From Rostratula benghalensis (taxonomy: Eukaryota > Chordata > Aves > Charadriiformes > Rostratulidae): DNA of 64,000 bases. Numbering within the stretch: position 1 is the first letter of the stretch; each line of letters opens with the position of its first letter. Below are positions 21,901 to 34,173 of this stretch, piece by piece. Location: the NCBI GenBank assembly GCA_013399305.1, contig VXAI01000021.1:2129464-2193463 (forward strand), given 5' to 3'. The translations under genes were made by a program, and so were the position numbers. The notes under the pieces are model-generated. The model ran no database searches. It saw nothing but the letters and a program-made list of their open reading frames with translations, and was not told the DNA's origin.

Positions 21901-23440
21901 TTCTGTAGGACTCCCTCCCCTATCTCCCCTCTGCGATACTTGGTTTAATTGCCACAATTTCTTCCCATTTAAATATTCTGAAGGAAAAAAAGAAAAAAAA
22001 AAAAGAAATTAAAAAAGGAATCTACTTTCACATGTTATGCCACTAAATGCAAAAATAAAGATGTAGATTTCTGGTTTTCTCTTTGTGTAACAAAATATCT
22101 GGCCGCTGCAGAACTGCATGCGCTTAGGAGAGGGCGAGTCTGGGACACATTCACATTTCATTAGCACCTAGAGGCCAACAGCCCTGGAAGCAGAAAATGC
22201 TATAAAAACAATAAATAAATGTTAAAAAGAAGCACTAGGGAAAGGCATCTGTTTGCACACCGGGGTGGGGAGGCAGCAGAGTACAAACGACTGGCATAAA
22301 TTGTTCTTTTTCCTTTCTGTTTAGCTTTCTACATAATCCTATTGAATAGCAGTAATTTCGGGAACAGCATTAAGTTCCTCTATCAGAGGCCACTCAGTTC
22401 ATTCCCCTCATTCAAAAGCAGTTGGAGTACAATGGTCAGAATGTTATTCATTATTTCCTATTACTTAGGGTGGAACTAAATGCTACCCAACAAGACTGTA
22501 TATCAGACAAACACATCTATAATACTTTCAATGAAATTAATATCCTAGGGAGGGAGGGCTCTGAACCATCTAATGCTGGCTTTGCTTACAGGCAAAAATG
22601 GTAAGAAGTTAGACCCCAAAGTCATCCAATTAATCAAAGGTATGGGCAGTAACAACACTGTGAAGCGACAGCAGCGAGATCCCGATGCAGTGCTCTGACA
22701 AAGGCAGGTCAGTGTATGCACAACAGAGCAGGATTCTCCAGCCTGGGGTATTTGGGGAATCTAATACGTGCTGTAATTGCAGCATGTCCAGCCCTCAGCA
22801 TTGGGCCCAAACAGCTCCTTTTACTATGTTATCTTTATTGGAAAGAATCTACTATGTTGCAGGTGTAGTTTCTTACCTGGAAAGTGTCCATTCATAAAAC
22901 AATTTTCAGTAGCCACACGGTTTTCATGAGGCATTACAAACAATTATGCACCAGCAGGGATGCTGCTAGTGAATACTCCGGAGACTGGATGTTTTCAGCT
23001 CTACGGTTCCAGACACAAACTTAAAATCAGCTGAAATCGCTGCCCAATTTACCCAAGCTTGCCCATCACTTGCATCTTTATAATCGACCTCTAAATTTAC
23101 ACCCCCGATGACAACAAAGAGTAAATCAATAAATATGAAAAAGGGGCCGGCCACTACGGCAGAGCTGAGTTTTGCACTTCTCCCATACAACAGCTTCTGT
23201 GAACTGCTCTTCCCCCCAGCTGCTCTGACACCTTGCCAAGCTGGCAGAACCCCCAGCCCCATTTCCCAGTCCCAAGAGGGTGCATCAGCAGCCGCTTCAC
23301 ACGAGAGAGCAGGCAGAAGCAGAGGAAAGCCTCCACCCTGCAGCACAGCTTTTTCAATCACCAGTCGGCGTCAAGAATTCTAAAAACAAGATCGAGACAA
23401 TGAAAGATCTCAGTGATATGATGGGAGCCAAAACTGCCTG

Positions 23441-23486
23441 GGGTTTTTTTTTTGTTTTTTTTTGTGTGTGTGTATGTGTGCGCACA
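23441..23486. repeat. T-rich tract followed by imperfect (TG)n
   Basis: A run of G then T, interrupted once by G, passes into TGTGTGTGTGTATGTGTGCGC. Simple sequence only. Confidence 0.85.
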
Positions 23487-23696
23487 AATGAATCAAAAGT
23501 TCCTGTCTGATAATGTCTTCCAGAGCACAACTCCCAGCCAGTGGCACATGCCAGCCTGGGGTGGAGAGCTGCAGACACTCATGGCTCTCACTGGAAGGAC
23601 ACTCAGTGCTTGTCAGGACCAGAGTCTTAGTTCCAAAATCCCACTCAAGTATAAGCTACTGCAGAAAGAAGGAGGGAGATAGTTATATTTTTAATT

Positions 23697-23728
23697 TTAT
23701 ATATATATACACACACACATATATATAA
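23697..23728. repeat. (AT)n/(AC)n compound microsatellite
   Basis: ATATAT passes into ACACAC and back to ATATAT, a compound dinucleotide repeat. Confidence 0.85.
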
Positions 23729-26527
23729 CTTATGTGTATACAAAAAGGTTGTATGATTTAATAAAAATAATCAGTATTTGATATATCTTTTCTGCTACTG
23801 ATTCTGGATTAATGTTCTGCTCAAGACACTAGGACGTCCATTTCTCCATATACAAAAAGGAGCTGCTTTAAAATCATAGGGTAAGAAATAGAAGATGATA
23901 CTCAAGATTTTTTCCCACAGTTGTGGTTGTTTTTTTTTTACCCCCACTAGCAAGAGCAAGACTCTACATATATAAATAGTCTGGCAAGCATGTAGTACAA
24001 ACCACACCCCATCTCAGGGCCACTGTCTTAAAGGAAACTATTAATATTTTTAAAAAAAACAGAGATGTGGAGAATGCAATATGGCTTGCAGTTGACATAT
24101 TTCTGTATCTACTTAATGACACCAAGCAGCTCTCACAAAAATGTCAGGTGCTTTTACCCCACCTCCATTTTGGTTTTCATGAACAGACTTTTCAGCAGCT
24201 CTCCCTGCCCTACTCTTACTTGCCCCTTCCTAAAGCCATGCCAGCGTTTAATGCAGAACAGTGGCCGACAGGACATCCATCCTGGGGCCTGGGGGAGGGA
24301 AGGCTCTCTCCAGAAAAGCCCATACAGAGTTTTAGGATGGTATGGGAGGAAGATCCAAAGAACACATTATTTTTGCATAACCAAGGTCCCATCCCACCGC
24401 AGAGGGGTTCACTCCAATCCAAGAGGGATGTGGCTGCTCCAGCTTCCAGCTTCCTCAAAGTTTCCAGAGCAATTGCCAGCCGGAGCTGCAGTTTCCCCCT
24501 GGGCAAGTGACACCCAGAAGGTTCCAAATAAAAAAAAAGCGAGCAAATTTCCAGGTAATGCACACTGTTTCTGTGGTGCTCATGGCTACTATAGTGCAAG
24601 GAAGTTGCTGAGAAGTAAGATCTCAGGAAGCTGAGAAGAGGAACCAGAGCTTTGTGGGACTAACAAGAATCAGAAGAGTTGTAATAAGATGGTTAAAAAA
24701 GAAAATGAAAAATATCTTGTAAGGGCAGGATTAAACCTTGCACTACAGTTATAAAGACAAGACCTTTGCTCAGGGGAGATGAGGAATGAATATAGAATTT
24801 CTCTCCACAACTGAATTTTAAGTTCCTTTGTTCTGCCAGAGCAGGATATATCTACCTTTCACCAGGACTTTCCCTTCTTGCTTCACAGTTTAAGTGAGGG
24901 GTGAATGCCAGCCTCCGTTCCCCGCATAAAAGCGGTTAGCATTTTGCAGCGCATCGGGTGAATAACAGCAAAACAGAACAGGACTCCCCGACAAGGCAAG
25001 ACTTCACTAGCTCTGCTGAAGCTGGAAACTACAACCTCAGCCTGTGCTGTTCTGTGTCCGCCGAAAGCCTTTGAAGTAGATTCTTTGAAGTTGGCCAGAA
25101 GCGGGTCTGAACTGGAAGGGGCAATGAGCAGGCTGGCTGGGGGTGCTGGCTGGGGGGCTTTGATTCCCACACAGTCAAGTCCAAGTCAGGCTTGCGCTCA
25201 GTAAATAAATTTGGATTTTTTAAAAGTCACCATTCCTATTACAGGTAAAAGGGAGACCTAAATCCTAACTTCCATTCACAAGCTGACCAGTTGACCGAAC
25301 CGCAAGTTCCAGCAGTGTAACCAGACACGGAGCGTACACGCAGTTTGGTCTCTCCCGTTACTGCAAATATCACCCATCGGAAAAACACCTCTATGACAGG
25401 GCTGGACAAGGCACCCGTAGTTTTAAGGGTTACAGCTCTAGAGAGCAGAAATAGGAAGTCCATCTTAAAGTAACAGCTTGCCTGAAAACCACCCTGATCC
25501 ACTAGGCCCAGAGCATGTATCATCCCTTGGAGCACAGGGCAAAGGAACAGGATAACAGAATTTTAAAAAGCTGAATGTATTACACAATAGAAACATTTCA
25601 TTCTCCTTATGATGGCTGAGAACCAAAGACATGGAAGCAGCAATTGCAGTGCTGACCACACTCAGGCAGACAGTTTTTTTGCAAACTAATGGGAATTAGT
25701 GAAGTTTCTGTTGCACTGAGTGAAGGAATCGTGCAGGGCAGGCACCTGGACTTTGGCCAACAGAGTTATGAAAGTGTAAGACGTGTTTTGAAAAAATAAA
25801 AATTAAAAAGCAATTAAAATTAAACTAGTTGCACGTAGAAGACTGCACCGTGAACAAAGTGTCTGAAATTTTGGGACACTGGGTTTAGTCATTCTCAAGT
25901 GTTGTTTCTGTTGTTCCTTTCCCAAAAGCTGTATATTCTTTAGTGCAGCTCATTTCCCTCAAAAGTTAGTGCTTAGAGTAGACGTGTTTACCGTTCAATC
26001 CTTGAGCAGCTGCACATAACAACCAAGAGGACAGATCAAGATTTTCTTTCACTGCTAAGGTTCTCTTGCTGTGTTTCATAACCATTACTCACAGGCCTTT
26101 TTACAAGCCAGTATTTTTAATAATCACGGTAAGGAAAAGGCACCTGTCAACACTATTTCCTCTTTATTTGCTCTGCTAGTTTTGTGGCTTTCCGCAACAG
26201 TCTAAATCAAATACTTTTCAATTTTTAAGTCCAAAAAAGTTTTGGATTTTTTTTTTTCCTTTAATGTCTGCCGTACAATTACTATTACACTATTACTAAA
26301 CACAACAGCAAAGCAAACAAAGCAGCAGTCTTATACTGAAAGGAAAACATTTCCTTTTGGTAAAAATGATGGTGTATATATTGTACAGCCCTCAGGATGA
26401 AGTTCTTGTAAGGCTGCTACAAACAGTGCAACAGGTTTCTAAGTTACTGAGTCTTGGCGATTTGTACATTAAATTTGCAAACTTTGCAAGAGAAGTTGCC
26501 TTATCTATTCAACTTCATTGGGTTTGG

Positions 26528-26571
26528 GTGGGGGGGTTTTTTGTTGTTGTTGTTGTTTTGGTTTGTTTTTT
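26528..26571. repeat. G/T-rich low-complexity tract with (GTT)n
   Basis: A run of eight G, then T, then about five GTT units and TTTG motifs. Confidence 0.85.
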
Positions 26572-27917
26572 AGTTAATTACTTGAGATCTGCAATTTGAA
26601 ATCACCTAACAGTTCCACTGAACTGCTTTTAGGAACCCTTCTTCCCATCAACCTGCCTACATAAGCATGACTTGAGAGAAACGCCATGAAGAAATATTGC
26701 AGCTATATTGCACAAAGGAAATGTTACTCAAAATAAGCACAGCAGCATATGAGTTAAGCAAAAGCATACTGAACTGCCCTGCTGACCATGGTCAGATACT
26801 GAAGCCATGGAGATCTTTATGCAAAGTAACTTCAGTCAACATCATATGAAAACCACCTAGTACTATTTTAACAGCTTTCAGTTTCAACAAGGATTTAACC
26901 AGATAAAGCATGGATCTTAGCACTAAGGTACCTGAGACAACCTCCTGAAATACGGATTCATCTTCCAGAAGGACAAGGTAACACATGAATGAACAGACTT
27001 TGAACTAGATCCCGAGCTAAGCCCTCTCAAGTCACTTTCCCTATGCTTGTGTATTTAGCATGTCATCAACACAATGAGCCAATAAATTGCTGCCCCTTCC
27101 TTCCATGCTTTGTTTTACAAGGCTTCATTGTATTTTATTTCAGTTTATTTAAGCAAGATTTCTATCGCTGCTGATACAGAAATGGGCAAATCTTGCCGTC
27201 TTTGCAAACATGAAAAAAGCCTCTGAAAATACATTCATGAATATTAATTGCTCTGACCTTACAATTTAACAACTCAAAACTTCTTTGTTCACTCTTATCA
27301 GCAACCACAAATCAATAAGCCTTTAAACCTTGACAAGTCATGGAAATTAATGACATCAGGAGCAGCACTTTTTACATTTTTACATTTTCCTGACAATTTC
27401 CGAGATCCGTGATAAAGACAGGAAAAACATCAGTTGTAAAATTATTACTGAGCTTGCAGCACTTTTCTGAACATACCGCAGTATGGGAAAACTTCCACAC
27501 TGAAGAAAGAAAAAAACTTCATGAAAAAGTTGAAGGTTAATCTCTGCATGTTGTGGGGACTTCCTGCAACCCTGCAGGCACCATATTTAAAGAACAGATC
27601 TGACAGCAGCTCCCAAACCTTTTTTTCGGATCAGCTGCTCAGGTTCTGCTGCATACACGAGGGTCAGCAGGAACCGTTTTGACAGACATTCCCCTATTGC
27701 ACACGCTTTCTAAATCACCCCCTAGACATTCAAAATAAAGACACGTGACTTACTTTCCCAACCAACTGCTTACAAGGATTATGCTTTCATGGGTCATTAG
27801 ACACGTTCCTGCCCTTTTTCACTGTTTCTGCTGCAGAGTGGGGATGGCAGTTTTGGTCTGCGAAAATAATTTTAAGAAGAGCAATGGCAGCGGGATGGGG
27901 GGGTGGGAGGGAAGAGC

Positions 27918-27933
27918 GTGTGTGTGTGTGTGT
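27918..27933. repeat. (GT)8 microsatellite
   Basis: Uninterrupted GT run just after a G-rich stretch (27896-27912). Confidence 0.9.
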
Positions 27934-30402
27934 AGGGGTAACATTGATAGTTTTAGCACAAGAATCCCCAAAATACACTGAGGAACACCAAACCATCTTT
28001 CTTCCAAAGCACCATAAGGCAACAGCAAACAACAGGAGGAGTTGAGTTTGATAAGGAAAGAGCTGCAGCAGAGCTGGGAGCTGTGTTTGCTGTTTGCTTC
28101 CCTGGTTTTGGGTAAACATCCAAACGTTTGTATGACTAACCCATCCTCATCATTAGATTTGTGTGTAAACTTCCCTATATCAAAACATTTCATCTGCATA
28201 TATTTGGAAGAGAGAGTTTTGCTGCCTTTTTTTTTTTTATAAATTTTCTTTCATAAGCATAAAAGAAGTGGGGCACATCAATTTTATTCTCTGATTTTTT
28301 TCCAGGTGCAAATTCACAATTAAAATATGGCAAACAATACCTCAAACAGATGCAAACAGGTAACCTACATCCAACTATATACAAAAAGGCTTGCTTATAT
28401 TATGAACAACTGTACATACCACTTCTCTGCATCAGCTCAGTACTAATGGTTTGGTTGGGCACTTTGAGCTGGAAGACATGGCAAGTGGCAATTGAAGAAA
28501 AGAACTTCTGTTTAGCTTTGTTCTTCCCACTCTAACCTGTGATTATTATGTTGGTACTTTTTAAAGGACAAAGTGCATTTTGAGGTCTGCTCTGTGTGAA
28601 TGGAACAAGCACCTCTCTCCGTAGGAGACCATGGGCAAGGGGGCAAGCTTGCCTTCCGTTCCCAATTGCACACAACCCTCTTACAACCACTGTCAACACA
28701 GACAGCCTGGTCCTCCATAAGCCACGTCTAAATTCCTGCCTACCCTGATGGTACCCCTGGCAAACCTCTGCTCTGCGCCCTTGCCACTCTGTTTCAGGTG
28801 CAGGATGTGGGCAAGAGCTGAGAAGCAGCAAGTTTCACTGTGGAAGTCTGAAATGTTATTGAGCCCAGGTACCAGCCCAGCCCCTGACAGGCAGGGCAGG
28901 TAATAAATTGCCAGGACAAGTTTCGTCCGAGCACCTTTCAAATCCTTAGAAGAATCCCTTCTGCCTGGCCCCTCTGACCAACGCAGCCCAACCACCAGTC
29001 CCAGCTCAGGGACACACCAACAAAAGACACAAAAAGAGCCCTGGGTTCACTTACCTAATACCCTGCCTTAACCATCTCTCACCAAACCAAGACCTGAAAA
29101 ACCAAGATGATTTTTTCCTACCACTTTTCTTCAAAAAGTTAATAGGCTCATGTTGCACATGGATGCTGCTCCTACAAAGAAAAATTCAAGGGTACTAAAA
29201 ATCACACTAAACAAAGTTTACAATATTTTTATCTATTTTCACATCACCATTTTCCCAGAGCCCATGTTCATAGATAGGTATAGATAAACACAAAAGAAAG
29301 GTGGAGTGGACCCATATGGACATAACATTTACAAAAAACATCTGGCAACAGTAGCTTAAGACTGTCAAAGCTGGAAAGAGAACTTCAGCCTCCTTCATAA
29401 TTTTTACTAACTGCTAAAAACGGGCTTTAAACTCCGTCTCCTAACTAGAAATAACTCCTTGCCAGCGGGACTACAAGAAAAGTCTAAAAATTACCTTTTT
29501 TTTAAAAAAAAGTGTAAGGAATGTTTCACAGAACCCGAATATTAAGCCTCAAAAGAAACCAAATGTGTTTGGAAAAACAGATAAGAGCCTTTGGGTAAAA
29601 TAAACAACAAAGAAACAAAAATTAATTCCCTAATGTAAACTGGAGGAGGAAGAAAAAAGATTTTGCCAGTAGATTCCCATGTTCTGACCTCAGCGTGAAC
29701 TTTAAGTAACCAGTCTGCAATTTCTAACAGCAGCAGGAATGGAAAGCACACAGGATGATACTGAAGGATCGCAGTCTTTTCAACTTTGCCAAGCAGTCAA
29801 GGCACAAGTCAGCTGCAGGAGAAGACACACTTGCACAAAGCTGCATCACTTTGTTGCAAATCGCTGAAAGGAGTGTAGTTGGAGCAATGCAAGTCACAGA
29901 TCTCCATGTGCGGTAGAGCCCCTGGCCTGACTCCTTCTGCAAAGGCTTTTGCACAAAATCTACTTCAGGTTTAGCTACATTCAAGGAAAAAGCACTTTGA
30001 TTTATAAGTGCCATGTAGTGGAGAATCTATCACAAACCCATGTTAATGATACTACAGCTTACTTAGTTTCAGCACAATCATCTATACCTATCCCGAAAGA
30101 GAATGTGTTGCAAGGCAAATATTCAAACTATTTTAGTGTATTGAATTGTGTAGCTTGGGCTTAAATAAATCACAAAGTTCATCTGTACCCTCTGAATGCA
30201 TCAACAGATTACACAACACCTTTAGCCAAGTAGGTGGTTTTGTCCTCATATCGTTTTAACAAGGAACAGTTCTACTCAAGTTAGTGGGGACAAGCTGGTA
30301 TTAAAAGTGGCACTAATATTGGAATAAAGTAAAAATTACAATTATGAGGTCTAGATTACACTACATATTTTTATTAAAAGAGAGTTATTTCTAAACAATT
30401 AT

Positions 30403-30985
30403 GAATCATAGAATGGTTTGGGTGGAAGGGGCCTTAAAGATCACCTAGTTCCAAACCCCCCCCCATGCTCAAAGCCCCATCCAACCTGGCCTTGAACACC
30501 TGCAGACATGAGGGTGCCATAACTTAACTGGGCAACCTGCTCCAGTGTCTCACCACCTTCACAATAAAGAATTTCTTCCCAATATGTAGTGTAAATCTAC
30601 CCTTTTCAGTTTAAAACTGTTACCCCTCGTCCTATCCCTACACTCCCTAATAAAGATTCCCTCCCCATCTTTCCTGTAGCCCCCCCTTCTGGTACTGGAA
30701 GGTTGCTATATGGGCTTCCTGAGGCTTTCTCCTCTCCAGGTTGAACAACTCCAACTCTCTCAGCCTGTCTTCAGTGGAGAGGTGCTCTAGCCCTCTGATC
30801 ATCTTCACGGCCTTCCTCTGGACTTGGTCCAACAGGCCTATGTCCTTCTTATGTTGGGAGCTCCAGAGCGGGATGCAGTACTGCAGGTGGGATCTCTCCA
30901 GAGCAGAGTAGATGGGGAGTATCCCCTCCCTTGACCTGCTGGCTTCACTTCTTTTGATGCAGCCCAGGATATGGTTGGCTTTTTA
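30403..30985 (-). mobile_element. CR1 LINE 3' fragment with ORF2 C-terminus remnant
   Basis: In plus orientation it begins with the octamer CATAGAAT and the usual GGTTTGGGTGGAAGG. It then carries the CCAACCTGGCCTTGAACACC block and ends near CAGCCCAGGATATGGTTGG. On the minus strand, 30832-30647 still reads as the C-terminal end of the CR1 reverse transcriptase (VQRKAVKMIRGLEHLSTEDR, then LRELELFNLE). The element is 5'-truncated. Confidence 0.9.
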
Positions 30986-33192
30986 AGAAATTAACCTTTG
31001 CCACTAATCTCGGGTTCAAGAAGGCACAAACATATACTCATACTTGCTTTCTTGATACCACATGGCTAGTAGCAGACAACTCTCCAGAAAAAGCTGGTGA
31101 GTTCATTTTGTTTTGGCTGATAGGAAGTACTTGATTCTGCTTGCTACAGAGGTGTGCAAGATTGCCATCATTCTGTTTTTCTCAAAACCCTGATGCAGAA
31201 GTGATTTTTAAAAAGGAAAACTGATTTTTATGCTTGAAAGAGCTTCTAATCTTTGCTGCTATACGGAAAATACTGAAGTCTGAAACAACCTCATTGATCA
31301 TCAGCATATTGTCATTAGCATCATGCTGGGCTTTGATTTGCTCTATTAAAATGGTTCAGGCATTTACCTCTGGAATTGGCATTTGATTCTAGGTTTATGG
31401 ACACGGAAGATACAACACTGCATAAGAAACTAAAATATTATGAATATAACTTTTACTACAGAATGTAGCTGACCCTACCCAACTTTGGTTGTCACAGAAA
31501 GCCATGCCTCATCTCCTCAGGCTGCCCTTACTGAGGCACGGTCATTCACCTGACTGCCCAGTGAATTTAAGGAGCTAATTTGGCAGAGAACTTCTCGCCA
31601 GAATAATGGGAATAGCTTTCTGCTAGTTTAGCTGTCTCACCCAGCCCAACATGGGGTCAGACATGGGCCAGCAGAGTGAAAGAGAGCAGCTCACATCACT
31701 GGATGACAGCAGGGAAGTAGATTGCTATTAGATTGGCTCAGTTGTTTCGTAAAGCCTCACCCTCTTGCAAATATAAAAGGAAAACATCTAGTGCTTATCC
31801 AGCTCAATGGCAGGAAAAGGTTCACTTTCAGCAAGCAACAGACGTTTCACAGAGGTTACAAATATTTCAGCAAGGTAAAGGAAGTGAACAGAATAATTTG
31901 CCTATCTTTCTGCCTGGTGAAAGCTCTGCCGATTGCCTACAAAATGAAGGCATGTTCCGTACTGACCAGGAATCTCAAAAGCATCACTTCTATAATCCAC
32001 TCATTCCCTGCCTGCCTGCCGTTCCTTTCTTTTGCCTACACAACCCAGCTGAAGAACATGAGAGGTGCAAATGACTTCTTTAAAAGCCACACAGATCAAG
32101 GTCCTTTTGCCATAACAGCATGTATTTCTGGACAGGACTACACACTTTTAGAAAGACTGTTTTTAAAAGCACTCACTATTCCAGGGAGGCTAATTTATTG
32201 TTATCACTACTGAGATGGACAAGGCACTTGCGGAGGGATTATTCTCAAAGATCAGAAACAAATCATCTTTCAGCCAGCTGGGAACCACATGATGCAAAGT
32301 ATTTCATTAGATAACCTGCACTACTCCTTAATAGAGCTTAGTACAGGATTTATTCACCACAGAAAAGGTACCATGTGTTCTTCAAGTAATTGTTATAAAT
32401 ACTGTACGAATTAACCACTATGAAATTCTTGGTTTTAAGTAAACTGCTCTCTTTCCTCTGCACAATAATATTAGCAGGGAAGACAAATACAGCAGCTAGA
32501 AATAGCAGAACTTGAAGAAAGCAGGAGGAAATCTAACACCCTTTATTTTGCCTCTTCATGCAAATTGCATATATCCACACTTCGGTAACACCTAGAAACA
32601 GCAACTGAGGCACCGTTCTGCTGAGAACCATGCTCACCTCTGGCAAAAAATGCTCCTGCCCATTGTCCTTCCAACTTAACTACAGTAATATAACAGGGTC
32701 TTTCAGGTAGTTGGCATTTGAAAGGATTTCACTAGATGAAAACATTAATTTTATTTCCTGCAATACATTTTTAAAAGATGAATCTACAGCATTTGCCAGA
32801 CATAAATACTTAATGGTCCAGCAAAGGCTCAGAAAGGAATCCACCTTTTGTGGTGCACATGTAGGGTCCAAAACATAGGGATGACAAAATGAGATTATTT
32901 ACCCTTCCTTGTTTTAGAAGTTATTTCCAAACTGCTGCTTCTTTGGTAAGGAAATTCAACAAAGTTGCTAAGATGCATCAAACAAAGTTTAAGATTTAAA
33001 GAAAACCCAGCTTTGCAAAAAGAGAAAAATAAGTTATAAGCAGAAATACAAAGCTCACAGCATCAAAAAAATCTCATTTCCTTTGGCATTGAAAGGGAAC
33101 AGGCAAGTGAGATATCAGAAGAGCTAAGTGGTCACGGGCTGCAATTCCACTTCCCATCATCAACAACCAAAAGACATCAGGGTTCACTTCAC

Positions 33193-33258
33193 TAGACAAC
33201 CAGACCTTCAGTCTTCCAGTAGAAAGGGAGGAAATTTCAGCCGGGGCAGGTGGCAATG
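33193..33258 (-). other. Weak candidate exon in intron 1
   Basis: A good acceptor (TTTATTTTCAG|CA) is followed in phase 1 by an open frame starting LPPAPAEISSLSTG. A weak donor (TCTA|GTGAAG) would make a 66-bp exon, phase 1 at both ends, compatible with the N-terminal exon. The Pro/Ser/Thr composition suits a PTPRJ N-terminus, but the donor is poor and the frame continues well past it. It is most likely chance. Confidence 0.15.
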
Positions 33259-34100
33259 CTGAAAATAAAATATAAATTCTAAGAGGAAGGACACAGTAAA
33301 TGACTAAAGCCCTTCTGAGACAAATAAAGGAGTCAGAAAAAGAGGGTGGGAGAAATGATGACTCTGGTGCTCCTCAAAGCTTTGTGAGCCATTTTATGAA
33401 ATGGTGATTGAACCATACACAGCCAGTCAAAAATGCATAGATCCTGAGAGTATTTTCCCTATCGTTTTAATAAAGTGAATGAAAAAATACAAAGAAGTCA
33501 TACAAGAAAAAGAGTAGCAGCATATAAGTCACGACGTTCAAAACAAATTCAGTGGCAGAACCAGTATTAAGTGTCCTTCTTGCATATAATAGAACCTTAT
33601 TATGTATAATCACTCAATTTATTCAACAACACAAAATGCCACACATGCATTTAAAATTAGATAGAAAGCTCAGTGTAAAACATTATGCCACCTTGTACCC
33701 TGAGCCTTTCTGATGAGCAGTAGAAGAAAAGCAGAATTTCTGTTGCTGTCCATGCCAAACATCATACTACTATAATCTTTTTTCCAGCATATTCTTAAGT
33801 TATCTCTACTGATAGAGGGAAAATACAAGTTAACTCTTCATTCACTGAACTCAGTATAAACAGAATTTTAGCTTAAAAGTTGCACTATTAGTAAGATAGT
33901 TAAGACTATTTTCAGGTGCTGTGTTTATTCCTGATAAACCCAAAAGTCTTTTTTAGTTTACAGATATACCTTGTTGTTTCCTACAGTACATTTTCCTTCC
34001 TTGTTTTGTATCTGCCACGTGCAACGTGACTGAATACACAGAGCAAATGTGACACTGCCTTGGCCAAGATGGTGCCAAAAGGTCCAGAGCAAGGACATAC

Positions 34101-34173
34101 ATGTTTTGGGATTGGTTTTGCTGTTTAAAGAACTTCCAGTAATCATCACGTTAGGAGTCAGAGCAGTAGAAAA
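34101..34173 (-). CDS. PTPRJ: Candidate exon 2 (Ser/Thr/Asn-rich, phase 0 to 1)
   Basis: The acceptor is strong (TTTTGTTTTCTCTTAG) and is followed by 24 codons, FSTALTPNVMITGSSLNSKT then NPKT. The donor T|GTATGT has a good intronic side but lacks the usual AG on the exon side. The exon is 73 bp: it enters in phase 0, as the exon 1 donor requires, and leaves in phase 1, as the N-terminal exon requires. The other two frames stop at once. Composition matches the neighbouring exon. The spliced junction would give Lys-Thr-Cys-Thr-Glu-Asp-Cys. If this donor is not used, the frame stays open to a stop at 33958, so a longer exon is possible. This is inference from phase and splice sites only. Confidence 0.42.

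Larger units (their letters stand above)
5618..34100 (-). other. Long intron, gene-proximal part (28.5 kb)
   Basis: This AT-rich stretch has no convincing coding exon except the weak candidate listed at 33193-33258. It contains CR1 tails (11203, 16325, 19766, 30403), one SINE relic (21359) and several homopolymers and microsatellites, listed separately. Somewhat richer in G+C are 7240-7700 (with a 149-codon plus-strand frame) and 28600-29000; I recognise nothing in them. Many open frames of 60-150 codons occur on both strands, with no splice sites, repeats or motifs to support them. Confidence 0.6.

Noticed and set aside
24065..24634. 189-codon plus-strand frame
   Set aside because: No domain, repeat or compositional signature and no paired splice sites; frames of this size occur by chance in 64 kb read six ways.
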